DNA of 64,000 nt. Source: Hyphomonadaceae bacterium JAD_PAG50586_4 (GTDB taxonomy: Bacteria > Pseudomonadota > Alphaproteobacteria > Caulobacterales > Aquidulcibacteraceae). The stretch is taken from positions 2,871,501 to 2,935,500 of the forward strand of contig CP096134.1 of NCBI GenBank assembly GCA_023242925.1, written 5' to 3'. A program made the position numbers and the translations under genes. Of this stretch, positions 28,105-35,886 are shown in pieces (position 1 is the stretch's first letter; every line of letters begins with the position of its first letter). Under the pieces are notes generated by a model. That model did not search any database. It saw only the letters and a list, made by a program, of their open reading frames with translations, and had not been told where the DNA came from.

Positions 28105-28131
28105 CTCGGAGCGCCGGCGCCCTCGCCGGCA
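28105..28131. repeat. half-copy of a GC-rich palindromic element also found inside ligA
   Basis: 27 bases, rich in GCCGGCG, nearly identical to one arm of the palindrome at 51989-52065 within ligA. It lies directly upstream of pyk and its end provides part of the pyk ribosome-binding site. Probably one member of a dispersed repeat family. Confidence 0.65.
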
Positions 28132-28190
28132 TCGCCGCCATAACATGATTGCACGTAGCGTAAAGCACGCGGCGTCAGCGTGTGCGTATA

Positions 28191-28823
28191 TCAGGCGCCC
28201 ATTTTGTACGGCCCGCCCTTTTCGAGGGCGCGCTGATACGCAGGACGGCTTTGGTAACCGGCCCGGACCCGGACAAGGTTGGGATAATTCTCCAACCCGC
28301 CGCGCCCCGCGCCTGCGTCGAGCACGAAACTCATTTCGATGTCGGCGGCGGTGAACCGATCAGCGGCGAAGAAATCCTTTCCCTCCATCGTGTTGTTCAT
28401 GAAGCTCAAATGGTTGGCTATCTCTGGCTCCACGCGCATCTGCATCAACGGCGCGCCGTTTTCGCCGAGCATGCCGACATAAAGCTTCAGCAACAGCGGC
28501 AGCATCGCCGAGCCTTCGGCGAAATGCAGCCAATACAAATACTCCGCCCGCGCCGGATCGCCGGGCGCGACGCTGAGCTTTCCGCCCGCTTCCGCCTCCG
28601 CGAAATATTCGACGATGGCGCCGCTCTCTGCATAGATGCGCCCGTTCTTCTCCACGACGGGCGACTTGCCGAGCGGATGCAGCTCTTTCAGCTCGGGCGG
28701 CGCGAGACGCGTCTGGGGATTGCGCGGATAGCGCTTCACCGCATAATCGAGCCCCAATTCCTCCATCAGCCACAATACGCGCTGCGACCGGCTCTCTTCG
28801 AGATGGTGGACGATGATGCTCAT
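28191..28823 (-). CDS. glutathione S-transferase family protein
   Basis: 210 residues; the ATG at 28823 follows AAAGGAAACACC. An N-terminal thioredoxin-like domain has ESRSQRVLWLMEELGL and the cis-Pro loop HPLGKSPVVE, followed by ESGAIVEYF (glutathione gamma-glutamyl contact). The C-terminal helical domain includes FTAADIEMSFVL, the N-capping box. A cytoplasmic detoxification or redox enzyme with unknown substrate. Confidence 0.93.
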   Translation of the reverse strand: MSIIVHHLEESRSQRVLWLMEELGLDYAVKRYPRNPQTRLAPPELKELHPLGKSPVVEKNGRIYAESGAIVEYFAEAEAGGKLSVAPGDPARAEYLYWLHFAEGSAMLPLLLKLYVGMLGENGAPLMQMRVEPEIANHLSFMNNTMEGKDFFAADRFTAADIEMSFVLDAGAGRGGLENYPNLVRVRAGYQSRPAYQRALEKGGPYKMGA

Positions 28824-28862
28824 GGTGTTTCCTTTCATCCTCCCCGTTCTTACGGGGCAGGA

Positions 28863-29774
28863 TCAGTACGAGGCGAAATTCAACTTCAGCCCCGGCTCCG
28901 ACCAGCGCGTTTTCGCGAGCTTGCCCGTCGCCGAAAGCGTCACGTATGCATCGCGCTGATCTTTTCCGCCGAAGCAAATGTTCGTCACCAGCGGATCGGG
29001 GAACGCTGTGTGCGTAGAAACGCCAGCCGGCGTGATCGTGGTGATGCCGCCGTTCAGGATGGTTGCGACGCAGACATCGCCATTGGCTTGCACCGCGAGA
29101 CTGTCGAAGAACACGTGCGCGGGCTGCACCGCCACGCATCGCCCCTGTGAGCCAAGCCCGCCCGGCGCCACTTCGCCTTCGCCAGTAATATCGAACGCCC
29201 AAAGCTTGCCGGTTTCGGTCTCAGCCGCATACACAACCTTCTCATCCGGCGAAAGGCCGACGCCGTTCAGCCCAACAAACCCGTACGCCGCCTCTTTGAT
29301 CAGCGATCCATCCGGCTTTGCGTAGTAAAGCCCGCCGCGATCCTTGCTGCGCGCATAATTTTTGCCCAAATCCGTGAACCAAAAACCACCGCTCTTATCG
29401 AACACGAGATCGTTCGGCCCGCGCAGTTTGAATGCGCCCGCACTCTCATACACGCGCTCAACTTTCCCCGTCGAAAGATCGACGCGCTCGATCCGGCCGG
29501 TCTCGTAATCCGCCGCAGCGTTGCCAGGAATGGTCAGCCCGCCCATGTCGTGCCAGGCGAAGCCGCCATTGTTGGTGAGATACACCGCGCCATCGGGCCC
29601 GAGCGCTGCACCATTAGGTCCACCGCCGACTTTCGCGATCACTTCACTTTTGCCGTTCCATACGCGCGTTAGCGTCTGCCGCTTGATCTCAACCAAGATC
29701 ACACTGCCGTCCGGCATGGCGATCGGCCCCTCTGGAAATTCCAGACCTTCGGCGATGATTTCAATGTTGCTCAT
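28863..29774 (-). CDS. SMP-30/gluconolactonase-like beta-propeller hydrolase
   Basis: 303 residues. Repeats of the kind GLEFPEGPIAMPDGSVILVE, GPNDLVFDKSGGFWFTD and LNGVGLSPDEKVVYAAE are blades of the six-bladed SMP-30 propeller, and the Glu, Asn and Asp in PEGP, GPND and SPDE positions are the metal ligands. It probably hydrolyses a sugar lactone. No signal peptide, so cytoplasmic. It is 39 bases upstream of the GST gene on the same strand and may form an operon with it. Confidence 0.9.
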   Translation of the reverse strand: MSNIEIIAEGLEFPEGPIAMPDGSVILVEIKRQTLTRVWNGKSEVIAKVGGGPNGAALGPDGAVYLTNNGGFAWHDMGGLTIPGNAAADYETGRIERVDLSTGKVERVYESAGAFKLRGPNDLVFDKSGGFWFTDLGKNYARSKDRGGLYYAKPDGSLIKEAAYGFVGLNGVGLSPDEKVVYAAETETGKLWAFDITGEGEVAPGGLGSQGRCVAVQPAHVFFDSLAVQANGDVCVATILNGGITTITPAGVSTHTAFPDPLVTNICFGGKDQRDAYVTLSATGKLAKTRWSEPGLKLNFASY

Positions 29775-29848
29775 GCGCGCGAGCTTATGCGCCGCTTCGC
29801 GAAACGCTAGCGCAATCTCGGGTGACGCAACGGCGGCTATCGCAAGCC

Positions 29849-30361
29849 TCAGGCGCGCTCCAAAACGCGCACGACAAAATCCGCATCGTCGTTCGCAGAC
29901 GCAGCAACGTACTCAGCGCTGACCTCGCGCCATGCCGAAAGATCCAGCCGTAAATGCGCGTCGCCCTCTGGCGCCAAATTCACTTCCGTCAGCACGATGC
30001 GCTCAGCCTCCGGCGCCAGCGCCTCATAAAGCTGGGCGCCGCCAATCACGCACACTTCATCAACGCCCGACGCTTCCGCCATCGTGCGGCCAGCCGCCAC
30101 CATGACCGCCGCATCGGTATAGACCCATGCATCAGCCGCTTTGAGATTGGCGTCGCGCGTCAGCACCAAATTCGGACGCCCCGCGAGCGGCCGCTTCGGC
30201 AAGCTCTCCCAGGTCTTGCGCCCCATCAGCACCGGCTTACCCATCGTGACCGCCTTGAAGCGCTGCATGTCGGATTTCAGGCGCCACGGCAGGGCGCCAT
30301 CGCGCCCAATCACGCCATTCTTCGCCACGGCGACCACAAAAGTGAGTTTCGGTTTTGTCAC
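29849..30361 (-). CDS. folA: dihydrofolate reductase
   Basis: 170 residues. It reduces dihydrofolate with NADPH. VVAVAKNGVIGRDGALPWRLKSDM, GRKTWESLP, RPNLVLTRD and CVIGGAQLYE are the conserved DHFR blocks, including the Asp that protonates substrate. It lies 1.5 kb downstream of thyA on the same strand, the functional partner that regenerates dihydrofolate, separated by two small membrane-protein genes. Confidence 0.96.
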   Translation of the reverse strand: MTKPKLTFVVAVAKNGVIGRDGALPWRLKSDMQRFKAVTMGKPVLMGRKTWESLPKRPLAGRPNLVLTRDANLKAADAWVYTDAAVMVAAGRTMAEASGVDEVCVIGGAQLYEALAPEAERIVLTEVNLAPEGDAHLRLDLSAWREVSAEYVAASANDDADFVVRVLERA

Positions 30362-30412
30362 GCGGCCCTTCTAACCTTGGCGCCCGCGCGCGTCATCACG
30401 TAAGAGGAGCCC

Positions 30413-30988
30413 ATGCCACGCAACCTCATCCTCTACGGCCTCGCCGTCCTCGCCGGTCTCGTTGTTTACGGCGTGCTCCGCTCCGTGCTCGGCGGCGAGA
30501 TCGTGACGCTGCTCTCGCTCGTCGCCTTAGTGGCGGTTGGCGTGATCATGTATCGCAACCTCCAGACCAACCGCAAAATCGCCGACGCGCAGCCCGAAGC
30601 CCGCACCGCGGCCCTCACCTTCGCGCCCGAGCCCGGCAAAGCCGCGCTCTACATTCTGCGCAACCAATTCGTCGGCCGCGCTGTGGGCATCAATATCGAG
30701 GTGGACGGCAAGCAGGTCACGCAACTCAAGAGCCCGCGCTTCATGCGCCTGACGCTCAATCCCGGCCCGCACCGCATCGTCGCCTACATGGGCACGCCCG
30801 ACAAAAGGAAACCCGGCGAAGCGCTGCTCGAAGGCAATGCGCAACCAGGCGAAGTGCTCATCCTCAAGACCGAGATCGAACCGCAAATGGTCGGCGTCAC
30901 CATCAAGCTGACGCCGCTCGACCTCGAAAAGTCCCGCGCCGATTTCCAAAAGACGCGCATGGCGTCGAACGACGTGGCTGAGGTTTAG
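30413..30988 (+). CDS. membrane-anchored DUF2846-like protein
   Basis: 191 residues; start after AAGAGGAGCCC. Two N-terminal membrane helices (residues 5-22 and 29-46) are followed by a cytoplasmic or periplasmic domain with AALYILRNQFVGRAVGI and LKSPRFMRLTLNPGPHRI, typical of DUF2846-like beta domains. Function unknown. It ends convergently on the next gene, overlapping by four bases. Confidence 0.7.
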   Translation: MPRNLILYGLAVLAGLVVYGVLRSVLGGEIVTLLSLVALVAVGVIMYRNLQTNRKIADAQPEARTAALTFAPEPGKAALYILRNQFVGRAVGINIEVDGKQVTQLKSPRFMRLTLNPGPHRIVAYMGTPDKRKPGEALLEGNAQPGEVLILKTEIEPQMVGVTIKLTPLDLEKSRADFQKTRMASNDVAEV

Positions 30989-31443
30989 AACATCGCGCGC
31001 TTGGCGCCCGACCGCGCAAACAACCAAGCCGCCGCTGCAAACATCGCCGCCAGCAGAAAGCTGCCGCCGAGCACGTCGAGCGGATAGCGGGCTGCGTCAT
31101 CGCCCCAGCCCATGATCACGGCGACCACGCCAATCAGAGCCGTCGCCAACGCCGCGCCGCCGATGGCGAGCGTCATGCCGCGCGCTTGGAAGCGCGCGAG
31201 CGCCGCGCCGATGAAACCCACGCCCAACGCCAGGAAATACAACCCGTTCGCCGCGTGCCGCTCGGAGCCGACAATGCCGACCGCGCCCGTCACCCACACC
31301 ATCAAGAGTGCTGCAACCACCGCCACGCCCACCGCCAAGCGATACGGCAAATCACGCGGCCCGCGCACGACGAACCAAACCGCCAGCCCGAGCCCCGAGA
31401 GCAACGCCCCCGCAAACACAAAATCCGACAAAGACCAATCCAT
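30985..31443 (-). CDS. integral membrane protein, about five helices
   Basis: 152 residues; the ATG at 31443 follows GGAGGCTACA. Hydrophobic segments fill most of the chain (FVFAGALLSGLGLAVWFVV, LAVGVAVVAALLMVWVTG, YFLALGVGFIGAALA, LAIGGAALATALIGVVAVIM, GGSFLLAAMFAAAAWLF). No known motif. Possibly an energy-coupling or stress membrane protein, but I cannot assign it. Confidence 0.75.
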   Translation of the reverse strand: MDWSLSDFVFAGALLSGLGLAVWFVVRGPRDLPYRLAVGVAVVAALLMVWVTGAVGIVGSERHAANGLYFLALGVGFIGAALARFQARGMTLAIGGAALATALIGVVAVIMGWGDDAARYPLDVLGGSFLLAAMFAAAAWLFARSGAKRAMF

Positions 31444-31560
31444 TGTAGCCTCCACAAGCGGCATCGCTCAGTGGCGCGAACCTAGCGCGACGTTCGTCAG
31501 TGTGGTGGGGAGCTATTTAGCAGATGTTGTGCAGGCGATCGCTTTGTGCGGGCACAATCC

Positions 31561-31581
31561 CCTCTCCCGGTTCGGGAGAGG
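31561..31581. repeat. 9-bp perfect inverted repeat in an intergenic repeat unit
   Basis: CCTCTCCCG, a 3-base loop, then CGGGAGAGG. It is followed by GAGCGCAGCGAACGACGGGTGAGG, a string typical of dispersed alphaproteobacterial intergenic repeats. It lacks a T-run, so termination is uncertain. Confidence 0.6.
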
Positions 31582-31665
31582 CCGTCAGTGAGCGCAGCGA
31601 ACGACGGGTGAGGTTTAGGGACGCTTCATAACGAGACGGCGTTTTGCGCGGCAAGGCGGCAAACC

Positions 31666-31869
31666 TCATTGGGCGCTTTGCGCCACCTTCTGCTTAACCA
31701 GGAGAAGGGACGAGGACTCGTCGAGCCTGGGCTCGGGAAACTGCCGTCGGAATGAAATCAGCTCATCTCGAATTTCGCGCAATCGATCAGTGATCGACCA
31801 AACCAAGAATACAATAACGCACAGCGAGGCGGCGATAATGCCGAGGACGCCAACTTAGTTCATCGACAT
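31666..31869 (-). pseudogene. small single-span membrane protein interrupted by a stop at codon 5
   Basis: Immediately after the thyA stop, ATG TCG ATG AAC is followed by TAA and then 62 in-frame sense codons encoding VGVLGIIAASLCVIVFLVW (a membrane helix), a charged helix ITDRLREIRDELISFRRQF and a short tail. Only one base change in the TAA would give a 67-residue protein. A non-canonical internal start (TTG) is also possible. The composition is protein-like, so I regard it as a recently disabled gene or a base-call error. Confidence 0.4.
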
Positions 31870-31872
31870 CAC

Positions 31873-32718
31873 CTAAACCGCAATCGGCGCCCTAATCAGC
31901 GGGTGCGCCGCATAGTCCACAAGCTTAAAATCCGCGTACTCGAACGCGAAAATATCTTTGCGCTCGGGATTGATCAGCATCTTCGGCGCCGCGTAGGGCG
32001 TGCGTGAGAGCTGCAGGCGCGCCTGCTCGAAATGGTTGTGATACAAGTGCGCGTCGCCGAACGTGTGCACGAACTCGCCGGGCTTTAGCCCCGTCACTTG
32101 CGCGACCATCTGTGTCAGTAACGCATAGGACGCGATGTTGAACGGCACACCCAAAAACACATCCGCGCTACGCTGATAAAGCTGGCAACTCAGCTTCCCG
32201 TCGGCGACGAAAAATTGAAACAGGCAATGGCACGGCGGCAACGCCATCTGATCCACTTCGGCCGGATTCCACGCCGACACGATGTGGCGGCGCGAATTCG
32301 AATTGTGTTGGATCGAATGGACGACGTTCGCGATCTGATCGATCACGCGGCCATCCTTGGCCTCCCATGAGCGCCATTGCTTGCCATAGACCGGCCCAAG
32401 CTCGCCTTCGCTATCGGCCCACTCGTCCCAGATCGTGACGCCTTGCTCTTGCAGCCAGCGCACATTGGAATCGCCGCGCAGAAACCAGAGCAGCTCCAAA
32501 ATGATGCTTTTCAGATGCACCTTCTTGGTCGTCAGCAGCGGAAAGGAATGTTCGAGATTGAAACGCAGCTGGCGCCCAAACACGCCGCGCGTGCCCGTGC
32601 CGGTGCGGTCGCCCCGATCGACGCCATTGTCCAAAATATCCCGGAGCAGCCCCAGATAGGCGATGTCCGCCTGGCTGGGGTCACCAGGAACGATCTTGGG
32701 GGCCGCTTCTGCGCTCAT
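31873..32718 (-). CDS. thyA: thymidylate synthase
   Basis: 281 residues. It methylates dUMP with methylenetetrahydrofolate. [50 protein letters not shown] (nucleophilic Cys) and [18 protein letters not shown] are the classical ThyA blocks. It works with folA 1.5 kb downstream. The 150-200 insert length is that of short ThyA types. Confidence 0.97.
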   Translation of the reverse strand: MSAEAAPKIVPGDPSQADIAYLGLLRDILDNGVDRGDRTGTGTRGVFGRQLRFNLEHSFPLLTTKKVHLKSIILELLWFLRGDSNVRWLQEQGVTIWDEWADSEGELGPVYGKQWRSWEAKDGRVIDQIANVVHSIQHNSNSRRHIVSAWNPAEVDQMALPPCHCLFQFFVADGKLSCQLYQRSADVFLGVPFNIASYALLTQMVAQVTGLKPGEFVHTFGDAHLYHNHFEQARLQLSRTPYAAPKMLINPERKDIFAFEYADFKLVDYAAHPLIRAPIAV

Positions 32719-32749
32719 GCCCCCAATATGGGCCGACTCGGGCCCCGCG

Positions 32750-33457
32750 TCAGGTCGGACACCGATCCAGCCCCTGCACCCGCACCTGATCCACCAGCGG
32801 TCCGGCCAGCCAGGACGAGCGCGTGTTCACGTTCACGCCCGCGGCGCGCAGCGCCTTGGCCATCCAATGATTGCAGACGTTGAACAGATGAAACGACCCG
32901 CGCGAGCGTAAAAACATCGAGCGACCAGTCACTTTGCCCCGCGCCACCGGGATCGCCGCGCCCGCCCCATCCAGCACCAAATACTTATCCACAAGCGCCA
33001 CGAACGCCGCCGCGCCCTCTGCGCTCACGGCAATCGCCGTGTCGTCGGTCGGGCCGAGATACACCGAGCTTGGCGCGGCGTTATAAGCGATGTGGAACAC
33101 GGTCGGGCTCGGCGGGATGATCGCATCCAGCCCCAGCATCAGATCGGCGTCGGGCGATTGGTAGAAATGCTCCTCGCCCCAGCCGATCAGGAAGCTCCGC
33201 GCATCCGGATAGAGCCGCCGGAGCGCGTGATCCTCGGCAAAGATCGAAGCCGGCGCGCCGATGTCGCTGTGAAAGCCATTCGAATAGACGTGCAACTCGA
33301 CGCAATCGCCAGCGCTTGCCCGCGCCACGTCAGGCGCCGGCATCGGGAAATAGAGGTATGTAAACAGCGCGCAGATCGCGACGAGCAGCCCCGTCGCGAT
33401 CGGCCGCCGCTTTACGAAGCCTCGTCGCTCGCCAACAATTTCGCCCGGAACGCCCAT
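32750..33457 (-). CDS. DUF2459 (TIGR02117-type) membrane-anchored protein
   Basis: 235 residues from the ATG at 33457. An N-terminal membrane helix ([17 protein letters not shown]) is followed by a periplasmic domain with [21 protein letters not shown], and [17 protein letters not shown] near the end. These are the conserved blocks of DUF2459, whose function is unknown. The start is uncertain: this ATG overlaps the aquaporin gene by 46 bases and no ATG lies closer to the membrane helix. Confidence 0.8.
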   Translation of the reverse strand: MGVPGEIVGERRGFVKRRPIATGLLVAICALFTYLYFPMPAPDVARASAGDCVELHVYSNGFHSDIGAPASIFAEDHALRRLYPDARSFLIGWGEEHFYQSPDADLMLGLDAIIPPSPTVFHIAYNAAPSSVYLGPTDDTAIAVSAEGAAAFVALVDKYLVLDGAGAAIPVARGKVTGRSMFLRSRGSFHLFNVCNHWMAKALRAAGVNVNTRSSWLAGPLVDQVRVQGLDRCPT

Positions 33458-34104
33458 CCCGCGAGCCCCGCACCAACAAGCGGCGCCACAATGAAGAGCC
33501 AGAGTTGGCTCAGCGCGTCGCCCAACACCCACACAGCCGGTCCAAGCGAGCGCGCCGGGTTTACCGAAACGCCGGTCACTTGAATGCCGACGATATGGAT
33601 GACCACCAGTGTCAAACCGATGGCAAGGCCGGCGAATTGCGAGGGCGCGCCCTTCTGCGTGACGCCGAGGATGGTCACGAGGAAGATGAACGTCGCCACC
33701 ACTTCGAACACCGCACCCGCGATCAGGCTATATTCGCCAGGCGAGCCAGTGCCGTAGCCGTTCTGCCCGAGGCCTGCGTCGATCGAATAGGCCGGCGCGC
33801 CCGACGCAATCAGATACAGGACGCCCGCACCCACGATCGCGCCCACGCATTGCGCGGCCCAATAGCCCAACATCTCGTTCAACGGCATGCGCCCGGCGAT
33901 CCAAGCGCCGAAACTCACCGCCGGATTGACGTGGCAGCCCGACACCGGCCCGATGCCGTACGCCATCGCCACGATCGCCAGGCCGAACGCGAACGCGATC
34001 CCGAGCTGGCCGACAATGCCGAACCCGCCCAACACGGCGGCCCCGCATCCGAACAACACCAGCGTAAACGTGCCGACAAACTCGGCCACAAGCTTCTTGG
34101 TCAT
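33412..34104 (-). CDS. aqpZ: aquaporin (MIP family)
   Basis: 230 residues; the ATG at 34104 follows GGGGAGAGCG. Six membrane helices and two half-helix NPA loops, CHVNPAVSFG (60-62) and SVNPARSLGPA (182-184) with the selectivity-filter Arg185. VAEFVGTFTLVLFGCGAAV is the AqpZ-type first helix. It conducts water and possibly small solutes across the inner membrane. Confidence 0.93.
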   Translation of the reverse strand: MTKKLVAEFVGTFTLVLFGCGAAVLGGFGIVGQLGIAFAFGLAIVAMAYGIGPVSGCHVNPAVSFGAWIAGRMPLNEMLGYWAAQCVGAIVGAGVLYLIASGAPAYSIDAGLGQNGYGTGSPGEYSLIAGAVFEVVATFIFLVTILGVTQKGAPSQFAGLAIGLTLVVIHIVGIQVTGVSVNPARSLGPAVWVLGDALSQLWLFIVAPLVGAGLAGWAFRAKLLASDEAS

Positions 34105-34168
34105 CGCGCTCTCCCCGGCTCTAAAGTCGCAGCCTAGGCGAGTCTGGGAACCTGCGCACGCCTTACGC

Positions 34169-34198
34169 TTGGCGCCGGCGCGCAAAGCAACCTATATC
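34169..34198 (+). promoter_or_regulatory. putative ssrA promoter
   Basis: TTGGCG and TATATC are separated by 18 bases, ending about 5-7 bases before the expected 5' end of the tmRNA acceptor piece. Spacing and position support a housekeeping-type promoter; there is no experimental evidence. Confidence 0.5.
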
Positions 34199-34202
34199 CA
34201 GC

Positions 34203-34490
34203 CTGTCCGGGCAACCGGACTATAGCGATAAACGCGCAGAGATAGGCGGATCGGACCCGGGTGCGATGCCCGGCGGCTCCACCAGTTTCATCCCTCTTGG
34301 GGGATTGTCTGGGGCCGAAATAGGATCGACGGACGTTGAAGGCTGATGCTTTTGCTCGGGTGGTCCCGTTACAGGCCGAACAACGTAGTTGCCAATGACA
34401 ACCACGCTGAGGAATTCGCCCTCGCTGCGTAAGCAGTGCGGAGTTTTCCGAACCTAAGCCCTTAGGAGTAGCATCTTAAGGCGGGGCCCC
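34203..34490 (+). ncRNA. ssrA: two-piece (permuted) transfer-messenger RNA
   Basis: The acceptor piece comes first and ends in CGGCTCCACCA at 34284, with a T-arm-like GGGTGCGATGCCC before it and a GTCCGG-GCAA-CCGGAC hairpin at 34205-34220. A 26-base spacer is excised, and the coding piece begins GGGGCCG at 34311. GGGGCCG pairs with CGGCTCC over 7 bp and includes the G3-U70 pair recognised by alanyl-tRNA synthetase. The tag frame at 34391-34432 encodes ANDNHAEEFALAA and a stop. This order is the alphaproteobacterial permuted form. It rescues stalled ribosomes and marks the product for ClpXP. The 3' end is approximate. Confidence 0.92.
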
Positions 34491-34981
34491 CGGCGCCCGG
34501 CAACAGAAGCCGGGGATTTATTCCCCACTTCGCGCATCGCCCCGGGCGCCAAACAAAAAAGCGCCGCCCGGCAACAGGAAGTCCGGGACTTTCTTGTCCC
34601 AAGCACGCGAACTCGTTCTAAAATTTCGAGACACACACTCGGACAAGACACCGCGCATGCGTGATGCGCGCCAAGTGTTCCTCACATTCAGTTTATCCAC
34701 AGCGTGATCTCGCATCACTTGCGCGGCGCAATTTGCGCGCGTCGCGCGTGTGAGCGCCGCATTTTCCCTTACGCCGCAAATGCTTGGCGAGTTTCACGCG
34801 CTCGTGCTCGCTTCGCACGCGAGCAACGGCGCAACGATTGCAAGCGAGCGCGGACCTGTTGCATCGCACGCGCGTTTCGCCAGCTGACGTTAGAAACACT
34901 GATATTTTCGCGCTCTGTGGATCAACAATTGACTGCCCGGAATGAGCCAGTAAGGGTTGCCGGAGCCAAGGAGGGGCGGCC
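34491..34981. other. intergenic region between ssrA and sspB
   Basis: About 490 bases without a convincing gene; open frames here are Arg-rich shadows. It holds two similar hairpin units (34494-34528 and 34565-34601, each starting CGCCCGGCAACAG), a perfect DnaA-box match TTATCCACA at 34693-34701, a near match (TGATCCACA on the minus strand) at 34916-34924, and the sspB ribosome site. Confidence 0.5.
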
Positions 34982-35473
34982 GTGGCCGACGATTTGATTG
35001 GGTACGAACAATTGATGCAAGACGCGCTGCGCTCTGTAGTGCGCGCCGCCTTGCAAGAAGCCGCGTCGCCACGCGGTATTCCCGGCAAGCATCATTTCTA
35101 CATCACGTTCCGCACCCATGGCGCGGGCGTGGTAATCCCTGACGGACTGCGCGCGCGCTACCCCGACGAAATGACGATCGTGCTCGAGCACCAATTTTGG
35201 GATCTCGAAGTCTATGCTGATCGTTTCCGCGTCATCCTGAAATTCTCAGGCCAACCCCAACCGATCACCATTCCGTTCAAGGCGATCACCCGCTTCTTCG
35301 ATCCGAGCGTGAAGTTCGGCCTGCAATTCGAACAACAGCACGTTGAGGACGAAGCGCGCATGGTTTCGGGCGACGACAGCGTGCCCGCGCCGCGTGAAGC
35401 GCCGGTCATCGCCGAGGCGCCGCCCAAGGGCGACACCGCCGTGGTCAGCCTCGACGCGTTTCGCAAGAAATAA
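34982..35473 (+). CDS. sspB: SspB, ClpXP adaptor for ssrA-tagged proteins (alpha type)
   Basis: 163 residues from a GTG after AAGGAGGGGCGGCC. The substrate-binding domain (1-115) includes HHFYITFRTHGAGV, MTIVLEHQFWDLEV and ITIPFKAITRFFDPSVKFGLQF. An acidic, flexible linker and the C-terminal ClpX-binding tail VVSLDAFRKK follow. It tethers ssrA-tagged proteins to ClpX for degradation. It lies directly downstream of ssrA on the same strand, linking tag and adaptor. Confidence 0.93.
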   Translation: MADDLIGYEQLMQDALRSVVRAALQEAASPRGIPGKHHFYITFRTHGAGVVIPDGLRARYPDEMTIVLEHQFWDLEVYADRFRVILKFSGQPQPITIPFKAITRFFDPSVKFGLQFEQQHVEDEARMVSGDDSVPAPREAPVIAEAPPKGDTAVVSLDAFRKK

Positions 35474-35493
35474 GTCGAGCGAGAGCGAAATTT

Positions 35494-35525
35494 AAAAGGG
35501 CGCGTCGCAAGGCGCGCCTTTTTTC
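35494..35525 (+). terminator. rho-independent terminator of sspB
   Basis: AAAAGGGCGCG, loop TCGCAA, GGCGCGCC and a TTTTTT tract, 20 bases after the sspB stop. It also fits as a bidirectional terminator because the A-run upstream serves the convergent rusA-like gene. Confidence 0.8.
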
Positions 35526-35532
35526 TTTGGCG

Positions 35533-35886
35533 TCAGCCTTCCCGCTTCACCGCGCGCACCAGTATCCGATCGCGCTCACCCACGCGACGCTCGCACAAGA
35601 GCCGCGCGATCTGGCTGTCATCAACGAACACATGCCCCTTCAGCGCGTCGAGCAGCGCCTTGGCCAGATTATCGAGATCGAGCGTCGGCGTCTCGCCGAC
35701 ATATTCCATTGTGAGCTCAACCTCAAACTCGCCATAACGGGGCCGCAGCTGAAACTCTTTGCGGAAGAACTCGTAGACCAAGGGCTTGTAGTAGCGCGCC
35801 TGCGTGGTGATGCCGTCGATCGTCAGCTCCACGCCGCCCACAATCGCGCGCGCCCGCACCTTGCCGCGGCCTGACCACTCGTTCAT
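35533..35886 (-). CDS. RusA-family Holliday-junction resolvase-like protein
   Basis: 117 residues. The core TLDLDNLAKALLDALKGHVFVDDSQI matches the RusA pattern D-x-D-N-x-x-K-x-x-x-D-x-L-x-G and the later Asp pair that bind metal. RusA enzymes cut four-way junctions; most are prophage-borne, but no phage gene surrounds this one. Its ATG overlaps the stop of the upstream membrane-protein gene (ATGA), so the two are co-expressed. Confidence 0.75.
   Translation of the reverse strand: MNEWSGRGKVRARAIVGGVELTIDGITTQARYYKPLVYEFFRKEFQLRPRYGEFEVELTMEYVGETPTLDLDNLAKALLDALKGHVFVDDSQIARLLCERRVGERDRILVRAVKREG

Noticed and set aside
34240..34284. A tRNA gene with CCA end
   Set aside because: It has the T-arm and CCA but no anticodon arm; it is the acceptor piece of the two-piece tmRNA.
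34693..34924. Chromosomal replication origin suggested by DnaA boxes
   Set aside because: Only one perfect and one imperfect box, no AT-rich unwinding region and none of the usual origin neighbours.
34704..34997. 97-codon frame in the ssrA-sspB gap
   Set aside because: Arg-rich, no ribosome site, overlaps the sspB start and resembles no family.
35533..35886. Prophage remnant signalled by a RusA-like gene
   Set aside because: No other phage gene, attachment site or integrase nearby; it is coupled to a host membrane-protein gene.
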